64,000 bases of DNA from Kryptolebias marmoratus (GCF_001649575.2 NC_051439.1:6477940-6541939); one strand, 5' to 3'; counted from the first letter of the stretch, positions 40,001-50,942 are shown. A program made the numbers and translations. The notes: generated by a model from the letters alone, not told the origin.

Positions 40001-43000
40001 GTATGGTCTTTTATATCAGTTATGATAAAAATATGCTTTAAGCAATCATTTCTAAACTTAATTTGATTTCTATATATTATCTGTAGACCCCTACTCATTT
40101 AAAACACTCAGTGGAGTCTCGATCACAACTTTGGGAACCGCTGTTATAAGTTGGTGGTGTTATAACACTACCAACATCAACAACAAAAACAGTACAAATA
40201 CAACAAAATATTTGAAAACAAATCATAATTTACAGTGCATTATCTAGGATTTTGCTATTGTGCATACAATTGATTAGTAACTCTTAAAGTATCTATAAAT
40301 TTTAGATAAATGATCAAGGATATAATTTTTCTTTTATTAGGGTTTAAGAGAAATATGTAATTTTAGATAATAACTTTCACCTTCGTGCAGTGTTGTGTGG
40401 CTGCTCTACAGTTGGTAAACATTTAGAACGTCACATAAAAAAACTTTGTTTTGTACAAGAATACTGTAAATCTTGTTTTCTTCTTCATGTAATGCCATCT
40501 GATCTTTATTCGTACTCTTTCCGGTGCAGCAAATGCAATCAACACTCATGTTTTCCAGCTGCTTCTAGCGCCACAGGCTTTCTTTTTCATGTTTATGCAC
40601 AAAGCAACACCTTATTCCTTTCTTCAACCTTGGCATAACCTCAGGAGATGGCCTCACATTGACCCTAAATGGGCAGTTTCATGCTTTTCGGACTCTTTGG
40701 TGTTTGTCTGAGTTAATGTTGGTACTTCTTTATGTCTGCTAAATGTCTTTGGGCTCTGTGTGTTTTATAAAGATGTCTTTAGATTAAACTAATAAAGCTT
40801 TCGCTGTGATACAGTCATCAGATTTGTGTCGTCACTAAACCCTTTGTCTTATTTTATAGTATGTGTCATTTACATTTGTGGGTCTCAAACTTTTCCTAAC
40901 AAGCACCACCTCGGAAAATATTAAGTTGTCCAAATGGGAAAAAACAACAAGCTTGTACTGAAATGATCTGAAAAGATTGAGTATCTGACATAAAAGAGCA
41001 AACAGTTCTACTTGAACACCTAACTCTAAACTCAAAACCAAACTGAGTTCTTAATCCTAACTTTCACTTTCAACAGAAACAATTGTTTCAGGGAAACACA
41101 CTGGGTCCTGATCCACACACTGACTGATCATCCTTGGCTGGACCTTCCTTGGGTGAGGGTGTCATATAATGGTCGAAACACCCAGTGAACCTGAGGTCCA
41201 CTATTGAGGATTTGTCCCAAAATTCCAACAACAAACCACGAGTCTAAACTTTCCTAACAATTTTAACAATCTTCGCACTTTAACTCCTGAACTAAACAAA
41301 GTAGATGGAATCTTGATTGGCTGACCTGCACCAGCCTGTCCCTTGCCTTTAGGTCTCTACTCAAACAGTTTGCGTCATTAGACTGAATAAAGAGAAACCA
41401 CCTGAGATACATAAATCGTACATAACCCTGGTTGAAGGGTGAAGGTTAAGTTGGTCTGAATCCATGCATTCATTGCTGAGAAAAGCATCACCTACACTGC
41501 AGTCTGGCCTCATCCTTTGTTTCACTCAACAATTTCAAGATAACTTAAATAATTAATAAAACTTAAAGAACTTCTTATATGTGTGAATCTGTAAACATCG
41601 AAACAACTAAATGATCACCTGCGACAAATAACCCATTTCATGTCTATTCAATTTGCGAAAGCACACATGTAGATTGTTTTATACATAAACAGCATTTCCA
41701 AGGTATTTATCCCACCTAAAACAGTCAATATTGGACAGCAAAATGTGGAGATTTCTTACTTTTGGTTTTGCCTTTAATCAATTCCTTTACAGACTACAAG
41801 TCTTCCCTTGTAGTCTGGTGGCCATTGGGTAAACAATATTTTCCCCTCGGTTACACTTAAATATCTTCTGAATACCCCTAGAGGGATCCTGGGTACCATC
41901 AGCAAGGCTTGTATTGCAGTTTGAGAACCATGGATTTACACCTTTGTTTTTGGGAAGTTTGGGAACGTGGTAATTTGATATGGGGAAGAACATTTGGGTT
42001 TGTCTTCTTGTGCCACAATATGGCTGTTGTTTTGAAATTTTTTTTGATTTGTAGTGTCTGGGTTTGTTTTGTTTGGGTGGAAATTGTGTCCTCTGTCTTG
42101 TCTTTTCTATGTTGAATGGCTCCTTTGTGTGGATTCTTTTGTTCTGTCTTCTTTTTCTCAGCTTTATCTGTCAAACTCTTAACGCTAGGTTAAGTGCTGT
42201 CTTTATGCTTGCTTTGTCGATCAACAGCAGAGCGTAAAGTGATTGTTATTCCATTCTTTTTAAATTTCTTTTTCCTCACAATCCCCTTCTCTTCTTTTTT
42301 CCTTTCTGTTGTTTTTCCTTGTATCTTCTAACATCTCCCCAGTTTGATCCTCGGAGGCATCAGCATCGATAAAAGTGACCCAGACACAGTGGAGGCTTTA
42401 GTTGGCCAGACTGTTGTGCTGCCCTGCAGAGTCAGCCCTCCACCTTCATCCACCATCACTGTGGAGTGGAGACGAGATGGTGTTCTTCTGTCCACTCAAA
42501 GGTCAGCGGTAACACACACTATACAGTTCAGTTTATATATAACTGAGCTCTGAATAGAAATATTCTCTGCCGTTTTGCTTGTGATTTCCTCAGACATCAC
42601 CAACAGCCCAATGGGTCTTTGTTAGTTGGTCCTGTTCTGATGTCAGACTCTGGCTGGTTCTTGTGCTTGGCCACTCGAGAACGAGAAAGAGATCACCGCT
42701 ATGTTTACCTCTCTGTCTCAGGTAAAATTCTACATTTGGATTTTAAAAATAAATTTTATATAAAAACAAAGCTGCTCATTGTCATAAAAGCTTTTTAAAA
42801 CATTATGTTGGTGTAGATTCCCAGTTATCCAGGACATAGCAAATCCTGAGAGTTTTCTGTTTTTTAAAGATGACTGGTCTTCTTTTCTTGTTTTTGGAAG
42901 ATGTTTTACTTCTCATCCAAGGAACTTTCTTAGCTAAAAGGAAAAAAGTGTGGACTTCCAAGGGTTTAACCTGCAGTGAGTTGCTCTGTTTTTTGTGAAC

Positions 43001-46000
43001 TGAACTCAGATGAAAATCACTCTTCCTCCACTCACTCCTGAGTGTTGTTAGTCTTTGTTGGCTTGGCCACATTAGAGATGTTTTGGTCGGATGCAAACAG
43101 GTGTGAACTGAAGTGAAACTAATGAGGGTTAGTTCCTATCACCAGTCAGTTGTTGTTTTGGTCTATATCTTACATGTTGATCAGGATCTTCACATTAAAG
43201 GGTGCATGTGCACAAAAATGTGGCATATGCCCTTTTCCGTGCAAAATTTCAAATGCGTCAATAACGAACTGATCATGGAAACAAGTGCAGCCACACGCCA
43301 ACTTCATAACTGGCGTACACACATTTGTACAGTTATTAGTTTGTTGGCAAAATTTAGAGGGCATGCTGGGAAACTGTTATAGATAGATGTATTTTACCAA
43401 ACACAGGACACCCCTAGATATTTAAGCAACTATTATCTAATCTATTTATTTTCCTTAGTGAACAATAAAACTGGTAAAGAATATTTGATGATAAAACTAA
43501 AGCAAAACTTTCACGTCCAAGGCAGAGTGAGATTTGAACCTAAAGGTGGATAAAAATAAAAACAGGTGGAGGCTGGATTATTCTTCTCTGAGCTGAGCCT
43601 AGGATAGAACAGTAACCTGACAAATCTCGGTGAACGAGACACTTTTAAACCTGTTCAAACTCAAAGTGACATATTGTGTTTCATCAGAGTGCTCAAGTTG
43701 GTAGTCATTTCAGAATCCCAAATATTTGTTTTTAGATAAAAGAGTTAGTTTTGAAATATGTCACTTTTTAAGTTCCCAAAAATGGGCTTTGTAACCGAGC
43801 ATATTAATATTCCCTTAAGTGTTCCAAGAAGTTAATGAAACAATCTCTCCCAGTTTTGGGAAAACCCCAGTTTCTCTGACAGGTCAGCTTCTTGACATTC
43901 TGTAAATTCTCATTGACTCTAACAATGTGTTTTATGTGTTAATCAGAGGGCCCTCCTCAGATTGTTCCTACCTCACTGCCCAAAGATGGACCGTTCCCAA
44001 GGTAAGAATACCCATCCACAACATCAACAGTAGTAATCTGAAGCATTTCTGATGTCTGTTGTTTTATGTTCAGCGTGTCAGGCTGTGAAAGAGAAAGAGA
44101 TGTACCTGCATTGGCTTTTAATTTTTGTCATACTCCTCAGGTTCAGCATTGAGCGCTCAAGCTCATCAATGATAGAAATGCGAACAGGACAAACCGTGAC
44201 ACTGCCCTGCACCATCGTTCCTCCTGCAGCTCTGCAGTATGTCAGGATTCAGTGGATTAAAGATGGAAAGACCCTCAGTGACTCCAGGTATGAACGTACT
44301 CTGCAGATTTATACACCTCATATTTAGACATGTCTTCATGACTTTGATGTTCTTGCAAGTTTTCTAAATATCTAAACAGTACATATGGCTAATAATAAGA
44401 GCTGTCTAATGTGAGAGGTAGTCAAATCTCAGGGAAAAATTCAGCTGTGTTTTATTAATAAAACAATAAAGCCCACAAACAGAGGCACCAAAGAATGCTG
44501 AATAATTTAAAAAGACAGTAAGGTAATTGATCGCAAAGGCATTTCACAGGTAACATAAGTAAATAGAGGTGTACAGTCATTATCCGCTGCTGATTTTCTT
44601 TGATGATCTGTATGTCAATATTATTATGGTTATAAAAAAAACATTATTAAGTAGTACAACCTCAATTTTAAAAAAGCTGGGATGTCATGTCAAATGTAAA
44701 TAAAAACGGAATGCAATGATTTGCAAGTCTCATAAACTCATATGTTTTCACAATGGAACATGAGAAACAAATGAAATGTTTAAACTAAGAAATAGTACTT
44801 TTTTTTAAAAAAAAAGGTTATTTTGAATCGGATGGCAGCAATGCATCTAAAAAAAGTGTCATAATAGGTTAGTGTGAGGACCCAAAGTGTGGATGCTGAG
44901 GCAGCCAGCAGGGTGTACATCAGCTATGAAGTTGATGTGTGGCAGCCCACATTTCCATGGTCAGTTCATTATTGATACAATACATCTGAATGTTTATGTT
45001 GAAAAACGCCCCTTTTTTGCATGTACCCTTTGTACATAAAGCCTCATCATTTTATTATGTCCTTACATGTTAAACACCATATCTGAAAGAGGATGAACTT
45101 TCTACTTACTATGATTCTATGTCCTTGATATTTCCTCTCAACATTACACACAAAACTCACTGTTAATTTTAATTGAACGTATAAAATTTTTTTTTTAATT
45201 TAGAGAGAAACAGATAAAAACAATTTATTTTCATACAATGCAAGACTGACTAAGAAAAACTATTAATACAGGATTAAAGATCAGATTCCAATTTATCAAT
45301 AAACAATCATGACAACTGTAAAAGGAGAGCTTTAAACAAAGATACTGCTGTTCTGCAGGGTTACCCAGGATGTAGATGGCACCCTGATGATCGGCCCTCT
45401 GCAACCTGATGACTCAGGGGTCTACACATGTACAGCTGCCAGTCAGCAACAGCTGGAGCAGAGACAGCTGAAACTCAAAGTCCAAGGTTACATCTTTGTT
45501 TCATTTTACTGAACATCACATGCAGCTGTTAAGATCTTCTGAGCAACACAAATATTGTGTGATGTTTTTATTTTTCATAGTCACCAGAGGAGGGGAGTAA
45601 ATGTCGTTGACTTCCCTTTGATGCTCATAAATCACATAAATAAAAAGGGTTTATGGTATTTTAATGAGAAAAAGTGACAAGAGTTACTTCCTAAGGACAT
45701 ATACTGTATATTGCATTTGTATATATATATATATATATAAAATACAGTGTGAAATAAAATTTCACACTGTTTCACATTTTTATTATTGTTCATTAGACCT
45801 GAGGATCACAACAGCTCCTACTAACATCCAAGTACGTGAAGGCAGCCCGGCTCATCTGCCCTGCGTGGTGTCAGGAGACAATGTCAGCATACGCTGGTCC
45901 AGGTACGACAAAATTCACTTTTTAAGGCTCAGTTATATATTTTACTGGAACTTGTGTTTGTTTTGTAAATGCTTAGTCAGCATTCATGCTATTGTTTACT

Positions 46001-48301
46001 TGTTTTTAGTTTCCTCTGTAACTAACTACTTCAGCATATGTTCAGCTGCAATCACTGGTCATTTATGAGGTCCTCCTTGCTAGTACTAGGTTGGACCCCT
46101 CTGCCTTCAGAGCTGCCTTAATTCTTCACATCATAGATTCAACAAGATGTTGGAAACATTCCTCAGAGATTCTGGTCCATATTGACATGTTAGCATCACA
46201 CAGTTGCTGCAGATTTGTCAGCTGCACAGTGCACATCCATGATGTGAGTCTCTCATTTCACCACATCTCAGAGGTGCTTGATTGGACTGAGATTTGATGG
46301 CTGTGGAGACCACTGGAATTCAATGAATCAAGGCTTATCAGACCACGGAAATTTTTTCCAATCTCTCATTATCCAGTTTTGGTGAGTCTGAGTGAACTGT
46401 AGCCTCAGTTTCCTGTTCTTAGCTGACAGGAGTAGCACCAGATGTGGTCTTCTGTAGCCCATCTGCTTCAAGGTTGGACATGTTGTGTGTTCAGAGATGG
46501 TTTTCTGTAGACCTTGGTTGGAACAAGGGGTTATTTGAGCTACTGTTGCCTTTTTGTAATCTCAAACCAGTCTGTCCATTCTTCACTGACCTCTGACTTT
46601 AACAAGGCTTTTTTGTCTACACACATGCGTTTCACTGGATATTTTCTCCTTTTTGAACCATTCTTTTTAAACCCTGAAGATGATTGCGTATAAAAATCCC
46701 AGTAAATCAGCAGTTTCTTAAATACTCAGACCAGCCTGTCTTGCACAAACAGCCATGCCACATCTAAACTCATTCATTAGTTTAAAACTCTGGCATGAAA
46801 GGTGGTGCGCAATATACATTCCTTTAATGGTCTGTAAGTTAAAAAATTAATAAGACAGTTCAGATAATTATTAATTGAGAGCTATCCGGTCCCTGTGTAA
46901 CCAAAGCAAGAGCTGTGTCCTCAAAATTGAGCTCATTCTCTGTGTCCCTGTTTGTAGTGTTTATTGACAGGATCTTGAGGCACAATCGTGGAGTGTGTCT
47001 GGTTTGGGAACCTCAGGATTTCATCTCTGCTTTCTGCAGATGATGTGGTTCTGTTGGCGTCTTCAGGCCATGACCTTCAGAGTGCACTGTAATGATTTGC
47101 AGCTAAGTGTGAAGTGGCGTGGATGAGAGTCATGTCCTCTAAGTTCGAGGCCAACTGGAAAAAGTTTGAATGCTCCTTCTGGGTCGGAGATGAGTCTCTG
47201 CTTTAAGAGGAGGAGTTCAAGTATCCCGAGTGTTGGTAGGATGGAGTGGTAGATAATTTAAGGATCATGACCTTGTTCTCAGTAATGAGGGTGTTACTTC
47301 AGTCAGTTGTGGTGAAGAAAAAGTTGAGTCATAAAGCAAAGCTCTCCACATTTTAACTCTCACCTACAGTCATGAGGTATGGATCATGACCGAAAGAACG
47401 AGATCCTGGATACAAGCATCTGAAATGAATGAGCTTCCTTTGCACGGTGGCTGGGCTCAGCCTTAGAAGCTCAGAGTAGCTCAGAGTAGAGCCACTGCTC
47501 CTCTGTATCAAAAAAAAAACAAACAGCTAAGGTGGTTCGGGTATCTCATTTGGATGCCTCCTGGAGGCCTCCCTTTGGAGGTTTTCTGGACATACCCCAC
47601 TGGGAGAAGATCTCTGAGGCTCTCTGGCCTTGGAACATGCCAGGTGGAACTGGAATGTGTCGCTGAGGAGAGGGGTAGTAGAAGATGGATAGATAATGAT
47701 AGGCTTTGAAAAGCTAGCCTTAATATCTCAGAACAAGTTTGTGTCAAGCAATGGCAAACTATCTCCTAATATTTCTGTTGTCTTCTATTTGACAGGAATG
47801 GTGTTCCAGTACGTCCAGATGGGAGTAACATACTGGTGTCCTCTGACGGCAGCCTGATCTTAAACAACATGAAAGCCTCAGATGAGGGAAGCTATACCTG
47901 TAACGCTTACACGGGAATCTATTCAGTCAGTGCCACAGCTGAAGTCAGAGTTATTAAGGACATACAAGGTGAGAACAGCCATCAAACCCAAAACATACTG
48001 CTGCTTTAGCAGACTTATCTCTAGTATCAAATGATTTAATAGATTTGTTTAAGCTTTCCTAAATACTACTATATTGTACAATCAAAGGGTTAAGTTTAAT
48101 AGAAATTGCTGTAACATCTGAATTGTGCTTTTTGTAGGTGCTGATGTGCTGCCAAACTGTGTGGACCAGAGCCAGCTGGCCAACTGCAGGCTCATAGTTT
48201 ACGCCCGCCTTTGCAACAACCAGTACTATTCCAGTTTCTGCTGTGCCAGCTGTTCCAGGCATGCTCAGAACAATGACACGTTTGGTCGGCTTGTATTTTA
48301 A
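22034..48301 (+). CDS. papln: papilin, secreted matrix glycoprotein of the ADAMTS-like type (complete)
   Basis: Papilin is a secreted extracellular matrix protein related to non-catalytic ADAMTS proteins; it occurs in basement membranes and can inhibit ADAMTS proteases. Coding exons: 22034-22084, 22714-22817, 26658-26718, 27475-27577, 27773-27903, 29828-29951, 30211-30291, 30385-30557, 31033-31156, 31243-31369, 33838-34042, 34469-34645, 34750-34900, 35804-35884, 37363-37561, 37826-37910, 38023-38146, 39148-39601, 42343-42501, 42594-42721, 43947-44001, 44141-44287, 45359-45486, 45797-45902, 47796-47968, 48138-48301. They sum to 3615 nt, exactly 1204 codons plus stop, with every junction in phase. 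Order: signal peptide, TSP1, cysteine-rich/spacer, four TSP1, three YGCC cassettes, Kunitz, three Ig, PLAC. Mammalian papilin has the same order and a similar length (from memory). One intron (37562) has a GC donor; the rest are GT-AG. AATAAA follows at 48699. Confidence 0.96.
22714..26718 (+). CDS. papln: papln exons: first TSP1 repeat
   Basis: Exons 22714-22817 and 26658-26718 encode [20 protein letters not shown] and, after the intron, [10 protein letters not shown] and RSCNIQ. The W-x-x-W...CSRSCG..C pattern is a thrombospondin type 1 repeat with C-mannosylation-type tryptophans. The 3.8-kb intron has no other gene that I could see. Confidence 0.93.
27475..30557 (+). CDS. papln: papln exons: ADAMTS-type cysteine-rich and spacer region
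   Basis: Exons 27475-27577, 27773-27903, 29828-29951, 30211-30291 and 30385-30557. They encode [74 protein letters not shown] (the CxxCGGxG..C signature shared by ADAMTS family members), then the cysteine-free spacer with [28 protein letters not shown] and LVVE. This is the papilin cassette that binds matrix or ADAMTS partners in the family. Confidence 0.93.
28210..28545 (-). pseudogene. Tc1-like transposase fragment
   Basis: Minus-strand reading includes [18 protein letters not shown] text with the '[14 protein letters not shown]' end; on the plus strand 'CTGACAGTATTCTGGCTGACA' and 'CAGAATTGGTTCG' match the conserved start of a fish Tc1 transposase copy read in reverse. It is an internally shortened relic inside a papilin intron. 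Confidence 0.55.
29420..29582. repeat. dispersed retroelement-derived repeat
   Basis: The segment with GGCTGCTCC-like start and TTTTACACCAGATGCCCTTCC resembles the 3' region of a widely dispersed fish LINE/SINE (Rex3/RTE-like). A related piece is at about 26500-26600. It lies in a papilin intron and was not classified with certainty. Confidence 0.5.
31033..31369 (+). CDS. papln: papln exons: second TSP1 repeat
   Basis: Exons 31033-31156 and 31243-31369. They encode [50 protein letters not shown] and TCNPHPCP. This is a TSP1 repeat directly after the spacer, as in ADAMTSL and papilin proteins. The stretch 31370-33837 is intron. Confidence 0.92.
31630..31705. repeat. dispersed repeat, copy 1 of 3
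   Basis: The core GGTGTAGATTTTCAGTCATC followed by CAGGCCATGGTAAATTC is shared with 42812-42845 and 58626-58665 in this window. It is part of a fish repeat of unknown class, in a papilin intron. Confidence 0.6.
31706..33837 (+). other. papln intron; no other gene seen
   Basis: AT-rich intronic sequence with homopolymer runs and no recognised coding, RNA or repeat structure. Confidence 0.5.
33838..34042 (+). CDS. papln: papln exon: third TSP1 repeat
   Basis: Encodes [26 protein letters not shown], the variable loop and [19 protein letters not shown], a full TSP1 repeat plus the start of the next. The exon ends in GCG|gtgagt in phase 0. Confidence 0.94.
34469..34645 (+). CDS. papln: papln exon: fourth TSP1 repeat
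   Basis: Encodes [20 protein letters not shown], then [19 protein letters not shown] and the [10 protein letters not shown] lead-in to the fifth repeat. One exon per repeat, all in phase 0, is the usual TSP1 array layout. Confidence 0.94.
34750..34900 (+). CDS. papln: papln exon: fifth TSP1 repeat
   Basis: Encodes [40 protein letters not shown], a complete TSP1 repeat, and then the start of the linker. The next exon, 35804-35884, is a short linker ([17 protein letters not shown]). Confidence 0.94.
35885..37362 (+). other. papln intron; no other gene seen
   Basis: AT-rich intron between the linker exon and the first YGCC cassette. No coding, RNA or mobile element was recognised. Confidence 0.5.
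37363..38146 (+). CDS. papln: papln exons: three YGCC papilin cassettes
   Basis: Exons 37363-37561, 37826-37910 and 38023-38146 hold three tandem cassettes: [20 protein letters not shown] with [23 protein letters not shown], and [20 protein letters not shown] with GEGCP. The YGCC-D-G...GC pattern is characteristic of papilin. The intron after 37561 begins with GC instead of GT, yet joining it to 37826 keeps the cassette and frame intact. Confidence 0.9.
38640..39010. repeat. MITE-like dispersed repeat
   Basis: GGCTGCACAATATTAGAAAA and the later 'CAATGACGATATCTGCTGCAAT' resemble a frequent fish repeat beginning GGGCTGCACAATAT. It is AT-rich and non-coding, immediately before the Kunitz exon. 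Confidence 0.5.
39148..39601 (+). CDS. papln: papln exon: Kunitz domain and Ser/Arg-rich linker
   Basis: The Kunitz domain reads [20 protein letters not shown], then [27 protein letters not shown]. All six cysteines of the fold are present. The residue after the second Cys (P1) is Ser rather than Lys/Arg, so trypsin-type inhibition is not expected. The rest of the exon is a long Ser/Ala/Arg-rich linker. It ends in AG|gtaaga. Confidence 0.93.
39602..42342 (+). other. papln intron with a hAT-like MITE and a hairpin
   Basis: Large intron before the first Ig exon. It contains a MITE (39828-40143) and an 11-bp perfect hairpin (41790-41817), but no gene was recognised. ORFs within it have no family resemblance. 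Confidence 0.5.
39828..40143. mobile_element. hAT-like MITE with terminal inverted repeats
   Basis: CAGTGGTTCCCAAA at the left end is mirrored by TTTGGGAACCGCTG at the right, with one mismatch. About 290 bp of non-coding sequence lie between. The target duplication is not clear. It lies in the papilin intron. Confidence 0.65.
42343..42721 (+). CDS. papln: papln exons: first Ig domain
   Basis: Exons 42343-42501 and 42594-42721. They encode [52 protein letters not shown] and YVYLSVS: the cysteines, the core Trp and D-S-G-x-[YF]-x-C of an Ig domain. Exon 43947-44001 is a linker to the second Ig domain. Confidence 0.93.
42812..43100. repeat. dispersed repeat, copy 2 of 3
   Basis: Starts GGTGTAGATTCCCAGTTATC, shared with 31630-31705 and 58626-58665. 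Further along, 'GATGTTTTACTTCTCATCCAAGG' is a typical piece of this fish repeat. Confidence 0.55.
44141..45486 (+). CDS. papln: papln exons: second Ig domain
   Basis: Exons 44141-44287 and 45359-45486. They encode [55 protein letters not shown] and LKLKVQ. The Ig fold's Cys-Trp-DxGxYxC pattern is present. The intron contains the transposon fragment at 44655-44880. Confidence 0.93.
44655..44880. mobile_element. fragment of the 'ACAACCCC' DNA transposon family
   Basis: TACAACCTCAATTTT begins a segment with 'GGAATGCAATGATTTGCAAGTC' matching the terminal region of the element at 10618-11753. It is a one-end fragment inside a papilin intron. Confidence 0.65.
45719..45739. repeat. (TA)n microsatellite
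   Basis: About ten TA units shortly before the third-Ig exon. Confidence 0.9.
45797..47968 (+). CDS. papln: papln exons: third Ig domain
   Basis: Exons 45797-45902 and 47796-47968. They encode [48 protein letters not shown] and VRVIKDIQ. The 1.9-kb intron carries a Tc1 relic and a LINE relic; the exons remain clean. Confidence 0.93.
46084..46812 (-). pseudogene. Tc1-like transposase relic, internally deleted
   Basis: The plus-strand text 'TTGGACCCCTCTGCCTTCAG', 'ATAGATTCAACAAGATGTTG' and 'CCAGTCTGTCCATTCTTCAC' is the reverse complement of a Tc1 transposase family widespread in fish. The middle of the transposase is missing between about 46320 and 46340. It sits in the intron of the third Ig domain. 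Confidence 0.75.
46950..47690 (+). pseudogene. LINE relic, plus strand
   Basis: Reading frames shift, but '[13 protein letters not shown]'-like text at about 47020-47060 (the reverse transcriptase catalytic block), '[20 protein letters not shown]'-like text at about 47370, and '[20 protein letters not shown]'-like text at 47530-47590 follow the order of the same LINE family as at 2785 and 16510. Stops are frequent. Confidence 0.75.
48138..48301 (+). CDS. papln: papln last exon: PLAC domain and stop
   Basis: Encodes [38 protein letters not shown] and a short tail to TAA. Six spaced cysteines give the PLAC (protease and lacunin) pattern found at the C terminus of papilin and ADAMTS-like proteins. 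Confidence 0.96.
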
Positions 48302-48720
48302 AACTCTGGACTGCACTTACCAAAAGGACCAGCTACTGAGCAGGTTGTTAAAAAACATGATTCAGCTGAGCAATTTCAACAAAAAGGGTCTGAAGATGTA
48401 ATTAAACCTGTAAAGAAGTTGTTGTTCTCCAATCAGCACTTTGTTCAGATTTTCTGAACCACATAAATCATACAATCTGTAAGATCTGCTGAATGTATTG
48501 AGGTGCAGAAAATAAGTAATTTATTCACTGGACCTACACTCTGTTTTCTAGAGAAATACTACTATTTATCATTCTGGTAATTTGATCGCAAGTTTTTGCT
48601 TAACATGTTGGTGATTATACTTGTTGTCATATATGGAGCACATATTTAACTCTTTTCTTATTTCACATATTCTGTTTGATTTGATGAAAGTTTTTTATAA
48701 TAAAAAAACAATATTTTGAT
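48302..48720 (+). other. papln: papln 3' UTR with polyadenylation signal
   Basis: AATAAA at 48699-48704 lies about 400 bp after the stop and before an A-run. No other gene was recognised up to 49190. Confidence 0.7.
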
Positions 48721-49099
48721 ATAAAAACTGTGTGCATTCAGTTGATGTTCCGGTTTACACCACAGGGAGACACTCAACACAACACGTGAGAGTCAACTGC
48801 AGGAAATTAAACGTGGTTGATTCTTTTTCAGAACAATGCTGATCTTTATGTCTGCTGAAGCAGTATTTGATTTAGAAAATGTATTATTTGAGTATTATTT
48901 TTATTATTTCTTTTGCACAACTCAACTCTTTCTAAGCACTTCTGTATTTTTTGTCATTATCAACTGCAGAAGTTGTATGTTTTTATGTAAAACTTGGAAC
49001 GTTTTTTCTTAAGTAAATTTAATGCCAAGCAATGATTGTTGGCTGATTTAAGTTTCCTGAATAATTAGTCTTTCCTAAATATCTCTGATGGGTGGAGAT

Positions 49100-50560
49100 T
49101 TGTGACATTAATGGGAATTCCTCCTTGGAAAGATTAACTTGAACTACTGGAGTTTATAAGCACATAAATAAAACATAAATACTCCCCAGAGGTGAAAAAT
49201 TTGCGACTAAAATACAGATACAGAAAAAAAATGTACGAAGCTGTTTACACAGAGAAAACTAAATCACAAAAGATTATTACAAAACTCGAAAGTATTGAAT
49301 CTACAGCGAATTCAACAAACACAGAATTACTGTGTACATGTGTAACTTTTTACCAACCAACATTGGAAAATCTAATGTTTCCAGGAGACTGGTCATGTAT
49401 AAACAGGGCGTTAGAAAGAATTTAAAGTGTTTTTTCTTGTGTGATGTAAATGGCTTCCTTCACCCTCCTCTCAAAAAATCTGTGTTTTCTGTCCAAAAAA
49501 ACCCAAACATTTTGGTCCTCAAAAGAGTGTCTCTTGTAGGTGGAGAGTTTACATTGACTGACTACACAGCCTCTGAAAGTAAATGTCATTATAATAGACG
49601 TTTATCAGAGAATGCTATAACCAAATTTAAAAATTGGAAAAAAGGTGCCCCACTAACATGGAAGTTTAACCTGAAGAGATAGCTGAAAAAGTCCTATTAA
49701 TGTTAAACCATGTATCCCTATAACTCTAAGTCAGGGGTGGACAACCCTGGTCCTCGAGGGCCACTATCCTGCATGCAGGTGGGATCTGCAGCTACAGATC
49801 CCATCCTTACCTTGTTTCTCCGCTCCAACACACCTGATTTGAATCAATGGGTGATTAACAGGCTTCTGCAGAACATGAAGAGGTAATTCAACCTCTGAAT
49901 CAGGTGTGTTGGAGCAGGGAAACAAGTTAAACATGCAGGATGGTGGCCCTTGAGGACCAGGATTGGACACCCCTGCTCTAAGTAGTGATGACTTCATGAG
50001 ATTCTTTATAAATAAAATTATTTCAGTTAGAGGGAAAATTCACACCATCCTTCCTACTATTGCCTCTGATTCCTTATCAAATAAAGCGGCTTTAGAAGTG
50101 TCACTAGAACCTGATTTGTATTTGGACTGTTTTTGTCCTGTTGAACTCTGAATTGTCAAAAATAATAGCTTCATCAAATCTATTAACATGTCCACGAGAT
50201 CCCATCCTTACCAGACTGTTTAAAGAGATGTTTCCTGTAATTAATATCCTCATTTTAGATCTGCTTAATTTGTCTCTAATGAATAGTTATATACCACAGG
50301 GCTTTAAGGCTGCTGTAATTAAACCTTTACTTAAGAAACCTGATCTTGATTTAGGAGTTTTAGCCAATTATAGACCTATATACAGTCTCCCATTCATCTA
50401 AAAAATTCTTCAGAAAATAGTTGCAAAGATAACAAGAAAACAAGATTCAGACAGAATCTATAATTCTCTCCACACTGCCTTAATGCAACAGAGGAGTACG
50501 TTTAATTTGAACAGGCTGCTCTCATTGACCTGCACTATTGAAAGACCCAAGAAATCCTTT
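49100..50560 (+). pseudogene. L2/Rex-like LINE relic split by a MITE
   Basis: The right part (49983-50560) reads SDDFMRFFINKIISVRGKI, PRDPILTRLFKEMFPVINIL, GFKAAVIKPLLKKPDLDLGV, LANYRPI: the start of a LINE reverse transcriptase. The left part (about 49550-49700) shares 'CATTATAATAGACGTTTATC' with the LINE piece at 59430-59480 in inverted orientation. The element is degenerate, and the MITE at 49732-49975 interrupts it. Ends are approximate. Confidence 0.7.
49732..49975. mobile_element. hAT-type MITE with 8-bp target-site duplication
   Basis: CAGGGGTGGACAACCCTGGT at the left is mirrored by 'GATTGGACACCCCTG' at the right. The flanks carry identical 8-bp CTCTAAGT (49724-49731 and 49976-49983). 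The 244-bp size, TIRs and 8-bp TSD define a non-autonomous hAT element. Confidence 0.92.
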
Positions 50561-50789
50561 GTTGCTCGGGCCGTCCCAGCTCCTTTGTTGAGAGGGTCAG
50601 AGGGAGGAAGACAGGGACAAGTGCACTTTACTGTTTTTTTATTCTTATTATCTATTTATTTATTGATTTTAAAATACTTCTTGTGCAACAGTTAGTGTGT
50701 TTTAATTAGGTTTTAAATATATGTCATGGTAGTTGAAGGTGTTGAAGGTGTTCTCTATCTATACCTCTGTGAGTGGTTGCTGTTTTATC

Positions 50790-50942
50790 CTATATATATA
50801 TAGTGGATGTAGCAATACAGAGTGATTGCAACATCAGGAAAAAGGAGCACGAGAAACTGGAGAAATACCAGGGCCTCAGAGAGGAACTGGAAAAGGCCTG
50901 GAAGGTAAAGACCACAGTGGTGCCTGTGGTCATCGGGGTCCT
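50790..50942 (+). pseudogene. LINE C-terminal fragment beside the assembly gap
   Basis: Plus-strand reading VDVAIQSDCNIRKKEHEKLE, KYQGLREELEKAWKVK and VVPVVIGV matches the C-terminal tail of a LINE ORF common in fish (the DVAxPxDxxxxxKExEKxxKYQxL pattern). It runs into the gap. Confidence 0.7.

Noticed and set aside
43113..43382. 89-codon ORF in a papilin intron
   Set aside because: No family similarity. The sequence looks like a dispersed repeat with palindromic parts.
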